Shown here piece after piece: positions 1-8,398 of a DNA stretch of 64,000 nt. The notes beneath the pieces were generated by a model, which ran no database searches, had not been told where the DNA came from, and saw only the letters and a list, made by a program, of their open reading frames with translations. Within the stretch, counting starts at the first letter, position 1. Each line of letters starts with the position of its first letter. Source of the stretch: CAYWNA01 sp964459305 (GTDB lineage Bacteria > Planctomycetota > Planctomycetia > Pirellulales > Pirellulaceae); assembly GCA_964459305.1 (NCBI GenBank), contig CAYWNA010000004.1:1-64000 (forward strand). The letters are read 5' to 3'. The position numbers were made by a program, and so were the translations under genes.

Positions 1-214
1 TATTCAATCCGAGCAATGCCCTGGTAGCGGGCATCAAAAACAGACGTCTGGCGACCGTAGCTACACTTGTGGAAATTGCACTTCCCGTATTCCTTGCACA
101 CTATGATTCCCAGAATCGTGGCCTAGAATTCGGGTCTGCAGGCGAGATCATGCGCTGGGCGGAAACCAGGTCTGCTTGATGTGTCATTGGGCGATAGTGA
201 ATGGGAGCCAACCT

Positions 215-1582
215 ATGAACAAGATAGGCCGTCGGGAGTTTCTTGATCGTTCGGCGAAGACCACGTTCGGCATGGCTGGCGGCGTCGCCGTTCTGGCCAA
301 TCCTGGGTCGGTGCGGGCGACTCCGGCCAATGACCGGCTCGTGCTGGGGATGATCGGCGTCGGCGGAGGGCGGGGCCATTCGCTGGCCATGGGGTTTCTG
401 GATCGCGGCGATTGCGAAATCGGCTACGTCTGCGACGTGAACTGCCGGTTGCACGAGCCGCGGTCGCAGGCGTACGCGACGCGCCAAGGGGGCAAGCGGC
501 CCAAATGCGTGCAGGACTTCCGCGAGATGCTCGATGACGATTCGGTCGACGCCGTGGTGATCGCCACCCCGCCACACTGGCACGCCCTGGCGACGATTCT
601 GTGCTGCCGGGCCGGCAAGGATGTTTATTGCGAGAAGCCGCAGAGCCAGAATTGCTGGGAAGGCCGCCAAGCCGTCGAGGCCGCTCGCAAGAACGACCGA
701 ATCGTCCAGATCGGCACGCAAAACCGCAGCGCCCCGTACAACCTGGCCGCCAAGCAGTACCTTGAGGAGGGCAAGCTGGGCAAGGTGCACCTTTGTCGCG
801 TGTTCGAGCAGACCTACGAGCCCAACTTTGAGTGGGGCCCCGACACGGAGCCGCCCGCGACGTTGGACTGGGAAATGTGGAACGGTCCGGCCCCAGCCCG
901 TAAGTACAATAAGGCGATCCATGTCCGGTGGCGTAAGTTGTGGGACTACGCCGGCGGGCAAATGTCCTACCAGGGGATTCACCAGATCGATCTGGCCCGA
1001 TGGCTCTGCGGTGTCGATTATCCGAGCAGCGTCTATTGCACGGGCAAACGCTTCACGAAAGGTGACGCCGAAACGCCGGACACGCAGTTGGCTACCTTCG
1101 AGTATCCCGAAATGTTGCTAACCTACGAGCAGACCGAGTTCACGCCCTACATGCTGAGGAGTGATCCCGGGATTCGCAACGGCGACATCTTCCCCCATTG
1201 GCCTCAGAACGGCACGCGGATCGAGCTTTACGGTGAGAAGGGCATGATGTGTGTGGGCCGAATGGGCGGCGGCTGGCAGGTCTTCGTGCGCACCAAAGGT
1301 CGACAACCCGTGGTCAAAGACGAGATGTACGGCCGCTACCCTGACCCGCCCCACAAGGAGAACTTCGTCGAGTCGGTGAAGAGCCGCAAACGGCCTAATG
1401 CCGACATCGAGGAAGGGCACCGCAGTCTGCTGATGGCTCACTATGCCAACATCAGTTGCCGGCTCGGTGGACGGAAGCTGCAAATCGACCCGAAGACCGA
1501 GCGCATCCTCGATGATCCCGAGGCCATGGGCCTCTTCAAGCGAGAGTATCGCAAGCCGTGGGTGGTCGAGGAGGTTGTGTAG
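215..1582 (+). CDS. Tat-exported Gfo/Idh/MocA family oxidoreductase
   Basis: Putative NAD(P)-dependent sugar or polyol dehydrogenase, 455 residues, predicted to be exported folded through Tat. The N-terminus has a twin-arginine motif (GRREFLDRS, about residues 4-12) and an Ala/Gly-rich segment. The Rossmann fold follows, with a GVGGGRG turn near residue 47, the family EKP motif near 139 (YCEKPQSQN) and the substrate-side motif GIHQIDLARW near 255. An in-frame ATG 39 bases upstream exists, but the start at 215 puts the Tat motif next to the N-terminus. Length and motif order fit the large planctomycete paralogue group; substrate unknown. A second paralogue follows 386 bases downstream and a third lies at 51183-52637. 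Confidence 0.9.
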   Translation: MNKIGRREFLDRSAKTTFGMAGGVAVLANPGSVRATPANDRLVLGMIGVGGGRGHSLAMGFLDRGDCEIGYVCDVNCRLHEPRSQAYATRQGGKRPKCVQDFREMLDDDSVDAVVIATPPHWHALATILCCRAGKDVYCEKPQSQNCWEGRQAVEAARKNDRIVQIGTQNRSAPYNLAAKQYLEEGKLGKVHLCRVFEQTYEPNFEWGPDTEPPATLDWEMWNGPAPARKYNKAIHVRWRKLWDYAGGQMSYQGIHQIDLARWLCGVDYPSSVYCTGKRFTKGDAETPDTQLATFEYPEMLLTYEQTEFTPYMLRSDPGIRNGDIFPHWPQNGTRIELYGEKGMMCVGRMGGGWQVFVRTKGRQPVVKDEMYGRYPDPPHKENFVESVKSRKRPNADIEEGHRSLLMAHYANISCRLGGRKLQIDPKTERILDDPEAMGLFKREYRKPWVVEEVV

Positions 1583-1745
1583 TGGCCCGACCGAATACGG
1601 AAGATATTAGAAACGGTTGGCTGACCGCGAACCGCAGAATGTCGAAGGCAGAAGGATGACGAACTCATGGTGAGCGGTTGGGATAGCTGTCTTATCTTCA
1701 CTTCGACGTTCGGAGTTCCTTGTTCGATATTCGATATTCAGTCGA

Positions 1746-1813
1746 GTAGGGCCAGTTCCTACCGGCCGGGCGTTTGGTCGCTATTCTGATCGGCCGGTGG
1801 GAACCGGCACTAC
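1746..1813. repeat. Imperfect inverted repeat (68 bp)
   Basis: The left arm 1746-1768 (begins GTAGGGCCAGTTCC) and right arm 1791-1813 (ends GGAACCGGCACTAC) pair with about 20 of 23 matches around a 22-base loop. It is probably a dispersed hairpin repeat, not a terminator, because no T-tract follows. Other copies cannot be counted from this window. Confidence 0.65.
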
Positions 1814-1826
1814 TAAAAGAGTTTGT

Positions 1827-1926
1827 GGGTGGCTGGGGTCGAGGTGTGAGGTACGAACGCCAAGCCCCCAGACGCGAGCCACTGGGGGCTCACCACTCGT
1901 TCCTCGTGGTTCGACCCCAGCCACCC
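1827..1926. repeat. Nested hairpin repeat (100 bp)
   Basis: Perfect 16-bp outer arms, GGGTGGCTGGGGTCGA at 1827-1842 and its complement at 1911-1926, enclose an inner pair (AGCCCCCA near 1863 and TGGGGGCT near 1883). The nested-palindrome layout without an ORF resembles a small non-autonomous mobile element or REP-like repeat. It ends 30 bases before the ribosome binding site of the next gene. Confidence 0.75.
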
Positions 1927-1968
1927 AACTGCCAATTTCGAGTGTCATAACTCCCCAGGAGGCAACCT

Positions 1969-3411
1969 ATGTTTCCGCACAATCGCCGCGACTTTCTGAA
2001 ACGCACCGTCGCCGGCAGCGCGTTTGCGACGTTCGTCGTCTCCGGCACGAAAGCCTCCGGCCGAGTGCTCGGAGCCAACGACCGCGTCCGCATCGCCGTG
2101 GCAGGAATCAACGGGCAAGGGAAATGGCGGCACCTGAGGGGCTTCGGCCCGATGAAGGATGTCGAGGTCGCCTACCTCGTCGATCCCGATAGCCGGCTAT
2201 TTGCCTCCAGAAGCAAGATCGTGAGAGAGATAGCGGGCAACACGCCCGTCTGCGTACAGGACATTCGTCAGGCGTTGGACGACAAGAACCTCGACGCCAT
2301 TTCTATTGTCACGCCCAACCATTGGCACGCGCTGATGGGCATCTGGGCATGTCAAGCAGGCAAGGACGTGTATGTCGAGAAGCCCTGCAGCCACAACATC
2401 TTTGAAGGCCGCAAACTCGTCGAGGCAGCCAGAAAGTACGACCGCATCGTCCAGCATGGCACGCAACGGCGATCCGATCCGCAATGGATCCAGTTGGCGG
2501 GCGACGTTCGCGCCGGGAAATACGGCAAGCTGCTGGTCTCCTACGGTTATGCCAGCCGGTCGAGGCGGAGCATCGGTTTCAAGGATCCGCAGTCGCCGCC
2601 CCACGAATTGGACTTTGATCTCTGGCTTGGTCCGGCGCCCGTGCGGCCGTTCCGCACGAATCTCGTGCATTACCGGTGGCACTGGCGGTGGGACTTCGGC
2701 AACGGCGAGATCGGAAACATGGGGTCGCACCAGTTAGACGTCTGTCGCTGGGCTATGCCCGACGGTGCCGTTCCGAAGAGTGTCGTCAGCCTCGGCGGTC
2801 GCTTCGGCTATAAGGATCAGGGCGAGACCCCCAACACCCAGTTGACCATGATCGATTTCGGCGAGGTCAAACTGATTCTGGAGATTCGCGGCCTGGTCAA
2901 AGACGACCAATGGAAGATCACCAACGCGTTCTATACCGACGAAGGCGTGATCCGAGACGGCAAGTTCTTCCCCAAGGGCAAAGGCGACGGCGTGCCGATC
3001 GAGAATTGTCCGCCTCCCGGCGTCCCCGAGCAGGGACCGCGTCATTTGCGAAACTTCATCGATTGCGTCCGCAGCCGGAAACGTGAAGACCTGAACGCCG
3101 AGATCCTCGAAGGGCATCAGTCCACGCTGCTGGCCCACCTGGGAAACATCTCCTACCGTCTTGGCGAAAACGTATCCTTCGACAGGGTGACGAAGGCTTT
3201 CGATGGCAACCAGACATTCGGCGAATCATTCGAAGACATGAAACGCCATCTGGCCGATACCGGCCAGGTGGATCTGGCCAACTCCACGTATCGCCTCGGG
3301 CGCACGTTGTCGTTCGACGCCCAGGCCGAGAAGTTCGTTGGATCCCCGGACGCAAACCAGTTGCTCAGCCGGCCCTACCGCGGCCCCTTTGTGGTACCGG
3401 AACGGGTGTAG
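1969..3411 (+). CDS. Tat-exported Gfo/Idh/MocA family oxidoreductase
   Basis: 480-residue paralogue of the preceding gene. The N-terminus NRRDFLKRT is a twin-arginine signal followed by a hydrophobic stretch ending near residue 30. The nucleotide-binding turn AGINGQG is at about 44-50, YVEKPCSHN near 134-142 and GSHQLDVCRW near 252-261, as expected for the Gfo/Idh/MocA fold. The start is well supported by AGGAGG at 1957-1962, 6 bases before the ATG. The C-terminal part after residue 390 carries an internal near-repeat (about 25 residues, seen twice as xxSxYRLGxxxSFDxxxxxF), matching the 'HLGNISYRLG' C-terminal element of the family. Substrate unknown. Confidence 0.92.
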   Translation: MFPHNRRDFLKRTVAGSAFATFVVSGTKASGRVLGANDRVRIAVAGINGQGKWRHLRGFGPMKDVEVAYLVDPDSRLFASRSKIVREIAGNTPVCVQDIRQALDDKNLDAISIVTPNHWHALMGIWACQAGKDVYVEKPCSHNIFEGRKLVEAARKYDRIVQHGTQRRSDPQWIQLAGDVRAGKYGKLLVSYGYASRSRRSIGFKDPQSPPHELDFDLWLGPAPVRPFRTNLVHYRWHWRWDFGNGEIGNMGSHQLDVCRWAMPDGAVPKSVVSLGGRFGYKDQGETPNTQLTMIDFGEVKLILEIRGLVKDDQWKITNAFYTDEGVIRDGKFFPKGKGDGVPIENCPPPGVPEQGPRHLRNFIDCVRSRKREDLNAEILEGHQSTLLAHLGNISYRLGENVSFDRVTKAFDGNQTFGESFEDMKRHLADTGQVDLANSTYRLGRTLSFDAQAEKFVGSPDANQLLSRPYRGPFVVPERV

Positions 3412-3953
3412 GGCGAGCGGCAGGTGAATTCATACCGGCACGCAGCGCAAGCAAGTGTGTTTTGGGACTCACTCGCTGGCGCTTCGTGCTTGTACTTGGG
3501 CAAATTCCTATCTGCCGCTCGGCTAGTTACTGCCAACCGGAAACCAAGTACTGATGGAGCCACTTGGCAAGAATCGCTGTGCTGGAAGTCCGTCGGTCAT
3601 CAGCGCAGTGGTCGACCGACGTTGCCTACGGCTCGAAAGCCCGATGGCAACGTGACCAGGAAGTTCTTTCAGGTCGCGATACACTCAGCACGCCGTAGGG
3701 AAGTTACCGATGAGGCTCCAGGAACCAGATCCGCATCCATCGCAGTCGGTTCCATGGCCGGCCTGTCAAGGCTACCGACGCGCGCGCTGCGGGAAGAAGG
3801 CGAGGCACGCGTCGCCGCAGCCGAAGTGCACGATCATCCAACTGACCACCACCGCAGGCTAAATCAGTCAACGGCAGTCTATTGCTGTGGGGGCGTTCAG
3901 AACGTGTCGGGGCAACAACTGTCGCATTGGAATTGGCGAAGTGCAATACGTCT
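3412..3953. other. Intergenic region, no credible gene
   Basis: 542 bases between convergent genes. It holds one hairpin repeat (3440-3487). Open frames here, including one of 182 codons on the plus strand and one of 50 codons with three cysteines (3710-3862), show no recognisable domain, and the larger one runs over the hairpin and the small gene on the other strand. Confidence 0.55.
3440..3487. repeat. Short hairpin repeat
   Basis: Arms 3440-3457 (ACGCAGCGCAAGCAAGTG) and 3470-3487 (CACTCGCTGGCGCTTCGT) pair at 15 of 18 positions around a 12-base loop, just after the stop of an oxidoreductase gene. It may serve as a bidirectional transcription stop, but no T-run follows. A dispersed repeat is the likelier reading. 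Confidence 0.6.
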
Positions 3954-4130
3954 CTACTTGGGCTCCCAGTAACATCTTTTGGGTGATACTATTTTTCCGT
4001 CGGCCTTGAGGATTTTCATGGCCTTGTCCACTTCCTTCCTATCAAGGCCGGACATTTCAGCAATCTTCCCAGCGTTAAGGGGTTCTCCAGCTTTCTTCAT
4101 GGTGGCCAAGACTTTTTTCTCTGCGCTCAT
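3954..4130 (-). CDS. Small winged-helix (MarR/ArsR-like) DNA-binding protein
   Basis: 58-residue protein beginning MSAEKKVLATMKKAGEPLN and ending with SPKRCYWEPK. The layout is helix (EKKVLATMKKAG), helix-turn-helix (NAGKIAEMSGLDRKEVDKAMKIL) and a short beta wing (KADGKIVSP), that is, a minimal winged helix without dimerisation extensions. An AGGAGA ribosome binding site (complement of 4136-4141) lies 5 bases before the ATG. Small stand-alone wHTH proteins with this Pro-Lys-Arg-Cys-Tyr ending are known in archaea and some bacteria, usually without assigned target. The gene sits alone between convergent and divergent neighbours, so it could regulate the divergent Hsp70 operon; that is inference. 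Confidence 0.75.
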   Translation of the reverse strand: MSAEKKVLATMKKAGEPLNAGKIAEMSGLDRKEVDKAMKILKADGKIVSPKRCYWEPK

Positions 4131-4467
4131 GTGCGTCTCCTGTTAATACCGATTCCAATCCCCATCCAGCCCACGAACGTACGCGTCACGCCCCCTATTG
4201 TCAAGATTCGCCCAGCGTTCTACCGGTTGTTCCCGGATCATGGGGCGAACGAGCAGGATTGTGGCACGACCTGACGCCTCAGCACGTGGCGGTAGACTTC
4301 GACATGATCAAGGGGGTCGGACGAACAAAGCCTGACGGTTTGTCGTCTGATCTTGGAGCTCCTTTGATTTCTCCCCCAATTCTGGTACAAATGACCGTTG
4401 AGACGTAGTGTCACTGGGGCATTGTTCACATGGTAGAACATATGTTCGTGTGGGGGCAACGATCGAA
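4131..4467. other. Divergent promoter region
   Basis: 337 bases between the small winged-helix gene (minus) and the Hsp70 gene (plus). Both genes should have promoters here, but no convincing -35/-10 pair was recognised. A perfect 12-bp palindrome is listed separately. Confidence 0.5.
4436..4447. promoter_or_regulatory. Perfect palindrome GAACATATGTTC, possible operator
   Basis: The 12-bp dyad ends 20 bases before the Hsp70 start codon. An upstream GTTC at 4424-4427 pairs with the GAAC half as a wider dyad (GTTC, 8 bases, GAAC). The position suits a repressor site or an mRNA element in the leader. It is not a CIRCE element (TTAGCACTC type), so HrcA control is not suggested. Confidence 0.35.
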
Positions 4468-6156
4468 ATGGCCGACGCGCCGGTAGGCATCGATTTGGGT
4501 ACGACGTTTTCGGTCGTGGCCCATCTGGACAACGACGGCAGACCGTGGACCGTAGTCAACGCCGAGGGGGATTCGCTGACGCCCAGCGTCGTGTTCTTCG
4601 ACCAGGCGAGCCCCATCGTAGGAAAAGAAGCCGTTAAAGCCGCCGAGTTCGAACCGAACAGGGTGGCTCAGTTCGCCAAGCGGAACATGGGCGAGAGCGC
4701 CTACGAGAGAACCATCTGCGGCAACAGGCTTCCGCCGGAAGTCATCCAGGCTCTGATTCTGAAGAAACTGAAGCACGACGCCGAACTGAAGCTGGGCCCG
4801 TTCAGCAAAGCCGTGGTTACGGTTCCCGCGTATTTCAACGAGCCGCGGCGCAAGGCCACGCAAGACGCAGGCCGGCTGGCGGGACTGGATGTGCTGGACA
4901 TCATCAACGAGCCCACGGCCGCCGCGATCGCCTACGGTGTGCAGCAGGGATTCCTCACGCCTAAAGGCGAGAGCCAGCAGAAGGAAACCATCTTGGTCTA
5001 CGACCTGGGTGGTGGCACGTTCGACGTGACGTTGATGGAGATCGACGGCCACCGCTACAACGCTATGGCGACAGCCGGCGACGTGTATTTGGGCGGCATC
5101 GACTGGGACATGCGGATCGTCGACTTCGTGGCAGAGAAGTACATGGACAAGTTTGACGTCGATCCGCGCGAAGACGACCGGGCGCTACAAGCGTTGATCT
5201 CAGAAGCCGAGGACGCCAAACACGCGTTGAGTGCTCGCAGCGAGGTCAACATCCAATTCGCCCGTGACGGGAATCGCATGCGAGTTCCGCTGTCGCGTGA
5301 CGAGTTCACGGCAATGACCGGCGACCTGCTCGACCGCACGGCGCTGACCGTGAAGAAGGTGTTGAAGGAAGCCAAACGAGAGTGGAGCGATCTGACCCGT
5401 GTGATGCTGGTGGGCGGTTCGACGCGCATGCCAATGATCCAGGAAATGCTGGAAAGGGAATCCGGCTTGGCCGCCGATCGCTCGTTGTCTGCCGACGAAG
5501 CCGTGGCCCACGGCGCCGCGATCTACGCGGGGCTGTTGATGGCCGAAGAGAATCTGCCGTGTGAAGGCATGTCGGTTACCAACGTCAACTCGCACGATCT
5601 GGGCGTGCTGGGGATCGAGCCCGGTACCGGGATGCGGCGGCGAAAAGTGCTGATTCCTCGCAATACGTCTTTACCGGCCGTCGGCGCCGGTAGTTTTGTC
5701 ACTCGCAGGGATGGCCAAGCCAGTGTGAGAGTGGCGGTGATCGAGGGCGGCGATGCGACCGGCGCCCACGCCACGCATATCGGCAAGTGCGTGGTTACCG
5801 ACTTGCCCTCGGACCTACCTGCCAAGACACGCGTCAAGGTCACGTTCAACTACGCCACCAACGGTCGGCTGACGGTGGGCGCATCGCTGCCGGGGACAGG
5901 GCGGCACACGAAAACCACCATCCAACGCTCTTCAGGGCTAACCGAAGGAATGCTCGTCCAATGGGAGCTGCGGATCGAAGAGAGCGAGCTGCTCGTGGAG
6001 GTGGCGGAAACTACGCCCGACGTGGGCCAAGGCGCGGATCCGATTGATGTTGACGAATCGGACGACTTCGATCTGCTGGACGAAGACGCGAAAGACGAAG
6101 GCGTCGGCGGGGACGATCCGGCGCTCGACGCCTTCTTCAAAGGACTCGGCGATTGA
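4468..6156 (+). CDS. Hsp70-family chaperone, short substrate domain
   Basis: 562-residue DnaK-like ATPase. The actin-like ATPase domain carries the phosphate-1 motif GIDLGTTFSV (7-16), NEPTAAAIAYG (near 147), phosphate-2 motif YDLGGGTFDV (near 177) and the adenosine motif VGGSTRMP (near 315). The beta substrate domain after residue 380 is recognisable but reduced. The alpha-helical lid is replaced by an acidic tail (DVDESDDFDLLDEDAKDEG). DnaK is about 640 residues, so this is a variant Hsp70 and not the housekeeping copy. The start at 4468 gives MADAPVGIDLGTT; a GTG 18 bases upstream is less likely. The J-like membrane protein begins 6 bases after the stop, so the two are almost certainly co-transcribed. 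Confidence 0.92.
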   Translation: MADAPVGIDLGTTFSVVAHLDNDGRPWTVVNAEGDSLTPSVVFFDQASPIVGKEAVKAAEFEPNRVAQFAKRNMGESAYERTICGNRLPPEVIQALILKKLKHDAELKLGPFSKAVVTVPAYFNEPRRKATQDAGRLAGLDVLDIINEPTAAAIAYGVQQGFLTPKGESQQKETILVYDLGGGTFDVTLMEIDGHRYNAMATAGDVYLGGIDWDMRIVDFVAEKYMDKFDVDPREDDRALQALISEAEDAKHALSARSEVNIQFARDGNRMRVPLSRDEFTAMTGDLLDRTALTVKKVLKEAKREWSDLTRVMLVGGSTRMPMIQEMLERESGLAADRSLSADEAVAHGAAIYAGLLMAEENLPCEGMSVTNVNSHDLGVLGIEPGTGMRRRKVLIPRNTSLPAVGAGSFVTRRDGQASVRVAVIEGGDATGAHATHIGKCVVTDLPSDLPAKTRVKVTFNYATNGRLTVGASLPGTGRHTKTTIQRSSGLTEGMLVQWELRIEESELLVEVAETTPDVGQGADPIDVDESDDFDLLDEDAKDEGVGGDDPALDAFFKGLGD

Positions 6157-6162
6157 CAAAGC

Positions 6163-8298
6163 ATGTCCGAGCAGTTTGATCCGTACCACCGCTGGCTGGG
6201 AATACCGCCGAAAGAGCAGCCGCCGAATCATTATCGGTTGCTCGGCATCGAACTGTTCGAATCCGACCGCAACGTGATCGATTCGGTAGCCACTCGGCAC
6301 ATGAGCTACCTGCAGGAGATCACCAACGGTCCCTACGTGAAAGAGGCCCAGGGCCTGTTGAACGAGCTTTCCGCTGCCCGGCGGTGCTTGCTCGATTCGG
6401 AGAAGAAGGCAGCTTACGACACAGGCCTCAAAGCCAAACTGGCACCCGAACGAAAACCGCCCAAAGCGGCGTCTCCAGCCAAGCCGCCCAAGGCCGCGAA
6501 GCCCTCAGCACCGCTTTCGCCACCGAAAAGACCCCAAGAACCGCCGCTCACCGTCACAGACACTGCCCCGCGACTGCCGGGCAAGAAGGCAAAACGTGAG
6601 GTGTCCGGCAAACTCGGGTCTGGGAAGCGAGAGCGGCAAAACCCGACAATCGATCGGAAGAAGAAGCCGCCAATGCATCTGATCGCCAGCGGCATTGCGG
6701 CGGCGGTCGTGGTGCTGACTGTGGTTGCCGTCCTGCTGTTGCTTGGAGGCGATGACGGCAAGGCTCGACATACGAAGGGAACGACAACGCGTGTGGCGCC
6801 GACGGCTCGCGCGGAAAATCCACCGGAGCCGTCCAAGCCCGTCCACACAGAAAGTTCCCTTGCCGAAATTGCCGCCAAGGTCGAGCTGGACATTTCGCCT
6901 CCACCGGACTCGGAGGACAACCAGACGCCCGATACGTCGGATGGAGCCGCAAAAGAACAACCGACTGAAGAGCTGCTCGCTGGGGTGATCGGTTCCGACG
7001 GTAGGCCGACTCAGGTTGATAGCCTGCTGCTTTGGCTTGATGCATCTGACGGCGCGACCGTAAAGACGAGCGACGATGCTTCGATCGCCCAGTGGTCCGA
7101 CAAGAGTGGAAAACAGTGTCACGCAAGAGCGGACAGGGAGCGCCAGCCGGAGTCTGTGCAGGACGTGCTCAGCGGGCAGCCGGTTGTGCGGTTCTCAGGT
7201 TCTCAATGCTTGGAAATCGAGGGCAAGTCGGATCAATTCAAGACGGGCTCAGAGTACACGTTCATCTTCGTGGCGCGCGGTAAGACGGGAACGCTGCTGT
7301 CAAAAGGCACTGGCTCTTCGGACGGCAGTTTTGCCATGTCCGATGGTGTGGCCAGCTTCGTTGCAGGCGGCAAGGAGCTGAACGCGACAGATGACGATGC
7401 CGAGGAGTTTCGTGTCAGATGCATTGTGGGGAATCACGAATCGCTCAGGTGGTACGTCGACGGCCGGCCAAGCGGCAGCTATTCGGAAGAAAGTCATGCG
7501 ATTCGCAGTACCAGCCGCGTCAGGATCGGTGCGTTTCAGAGACGTGGAAAGGGACTTCAATGTTTTTTTGCCGGAGAACTTGCCGAACTGCTCGTCTACA
7601 ACCGGCCGCTGTCAGATGCCGAGCGACGATCGATGGAAGCGTACTTGCAGCAGAAATGGCTGTCCGCTGGTACAGCGACGCCGATGACGATAGCGGAACC
7701 CGAACCGCTGCAGCCAAAGGAGGCCGAAGAGGAGACGACTGACGCGTCCGAGGAACCAGAAAAAGGCGAGTCCGAGGACGTAGCAGACATGCAGCCCGCC
7801 GAACCGGATGAAAGGGGACGCGAACTAAGCGGGCAAACTGAGGACTTCGCGTTGTTTGTGAATCTGGGCGGCGAAGAGTTCGAGCACCCGGATGGCAGTA
7901 CTTGGGTCACATCGCAAGACTTCGACGGCATGACTTTCGGCCACGAAGGCGGCCGGTCGGTGAAGAGTGCCGAAGTGGAGAACCCGGTTGCGAAAACTGC
8001 TGTGCGCGGGCTGACCGCGTTTCGTGCCGTCGTGCCGAACGGAGATTACAAGGTGACCCTGTATTTCAGCGAACACTGGACCACCGACCCGATGCGCAGA
8101 GTGTTCTCCGTGTTCGTCGAACAACAGCCGGTGTTACGGCCGCTGAACGTATTTCGGGCGCCTGGTCTGTTACAGCCGTACCGCCACGTCATTCCCAAGA
8201 CAACGGTGACGGACGGCAGATTAGACGTCGACTTCAGCCCCGCAAACCAAGACACCTCAACCATCCTCAACGGAATCAGCATCCAGCAAATTCGCTGA
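6163..8298 (+). CDS. Membrane protein: J-like, LamG and malectin domains
   Basis: 711 residues in four parts. Residues 1-90 form the planctomycete J-like module (FDPYHRWLGIPP, HYRLLGIELFESD, then AAYDTGL); the HPD loop needed to stimulate Hsp70 ATPase in true J proteins is absent, with MSYLQEI at that place. A Lys/Pro/Ala-rich linker leads to one transmembrane helix (about 172-194). A concanavalin/LamG-like domain spans roughly 285-500 (LLLWLDASDGA, AQWSDKSGK, FAGELAELLVYNRPLS). After an acidic linker, a malectin-like carbohydrate-binding domain fills 560-711 (FVNLGGEEFEHPDGSTW). The J-like part should face the cytoplasm where the partner Hsp70 acts, and the two binding domains the outside. 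Confidence 0.85.
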   Translation: MSEQFDPYHRWLGIPPKEQPPNHYRLLGIELFESDRNVIDSVATRHMSYLQEITNGPYVKEAQGLLNELSAARRCLLDSEKKAAYDTGLKAKLAPERKPPKAASPAKPPKAAKPSAPLSPPKRPQEPPLTVTDTAPRLPGKKAKREVSGKLGSGKRERQNPTIDRKKKPPMHLIASGIAAAVVVLTVVAVLLLLGGDDGKARHTKGTTTRVAPTARAENPPEPSKPVHTESSLAEIAAKVELDISPPPDSEDNQTPDTSDGAAKEQPTEELLAGVIGSDGRPTQVDSLLLWLDASDGATVKTSDDASIAQWSDKSGKQCHARADRERQPESVQDVLSGQPVVRFSGSQCLEIEGKSDQFKTGSEYTFIFVARGKTGTLLSKGTGSSDGSFAMSDGVASFVAGGKELNATDDDAEEFRVRCIVGNHESLRWYVDGRPSGSYSEESHAIRSTSRVRIGAFQRRGKGLQCFFAGELAELLVYNRPLSDAERRSMEAYLQQKWLSAGTATPMTIAEPEPLQPKEAEEETTDASEEPEKGESEDVADMQPAEPDERGRELSGQTEDFALFVNLGGEEFEHPDGSTWVTSQDFDGMTFGHEGGRSVKSAEVENPVAKTAVRGLTAFRAVVPNGDYKVTLYFSEHWTTDPMRRVFSVFVEQQPVLRPLNVFRAPGLLQPYRHVIPKTTVTDGRLDVDFSPANQDTSTILNGISIQQIR

Positions 8299-8398
8299 TT
8301 CGATTGTTGAAACACTCGACAACAGACGGACACTCTGAACGGAGTAGATTTCGCAGACTTCAAATAGGGCAAACGACCGGCGAGAAACGGAGGTCATC

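Larger units (their letters stand above)
1583..1968. other. Intergenic region with two hairpin repeats
   Basis: 386 bases between two co-oriented oxidoreductase genes. No credible coding sequence is visible. The second half holds two adjacent inverted repeats (listed separately). The AGGAGG Shine-Dalgarno of the next gene is at 1957-1962. Confidence 0.7.

Noticed and set aside
101..982. 293-codon minus-strand frame antisense to the first oxidoreductase
   Set aside because: No domain resemblance; it mirrors the high-GC codon pattern of the real plus-strand gene.
3710..3862. 50-codon frame with three cysteines and a possible AGGG site
   Set aside because: Too short and featureless to support; kept only as a note.
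3424..3972. 182-codon plus-strand frame after the second oxidoreductase
   Set aside because: No domain, crosses a hairpin and overlaps the better-supported small winged-helix gene on the other strand.
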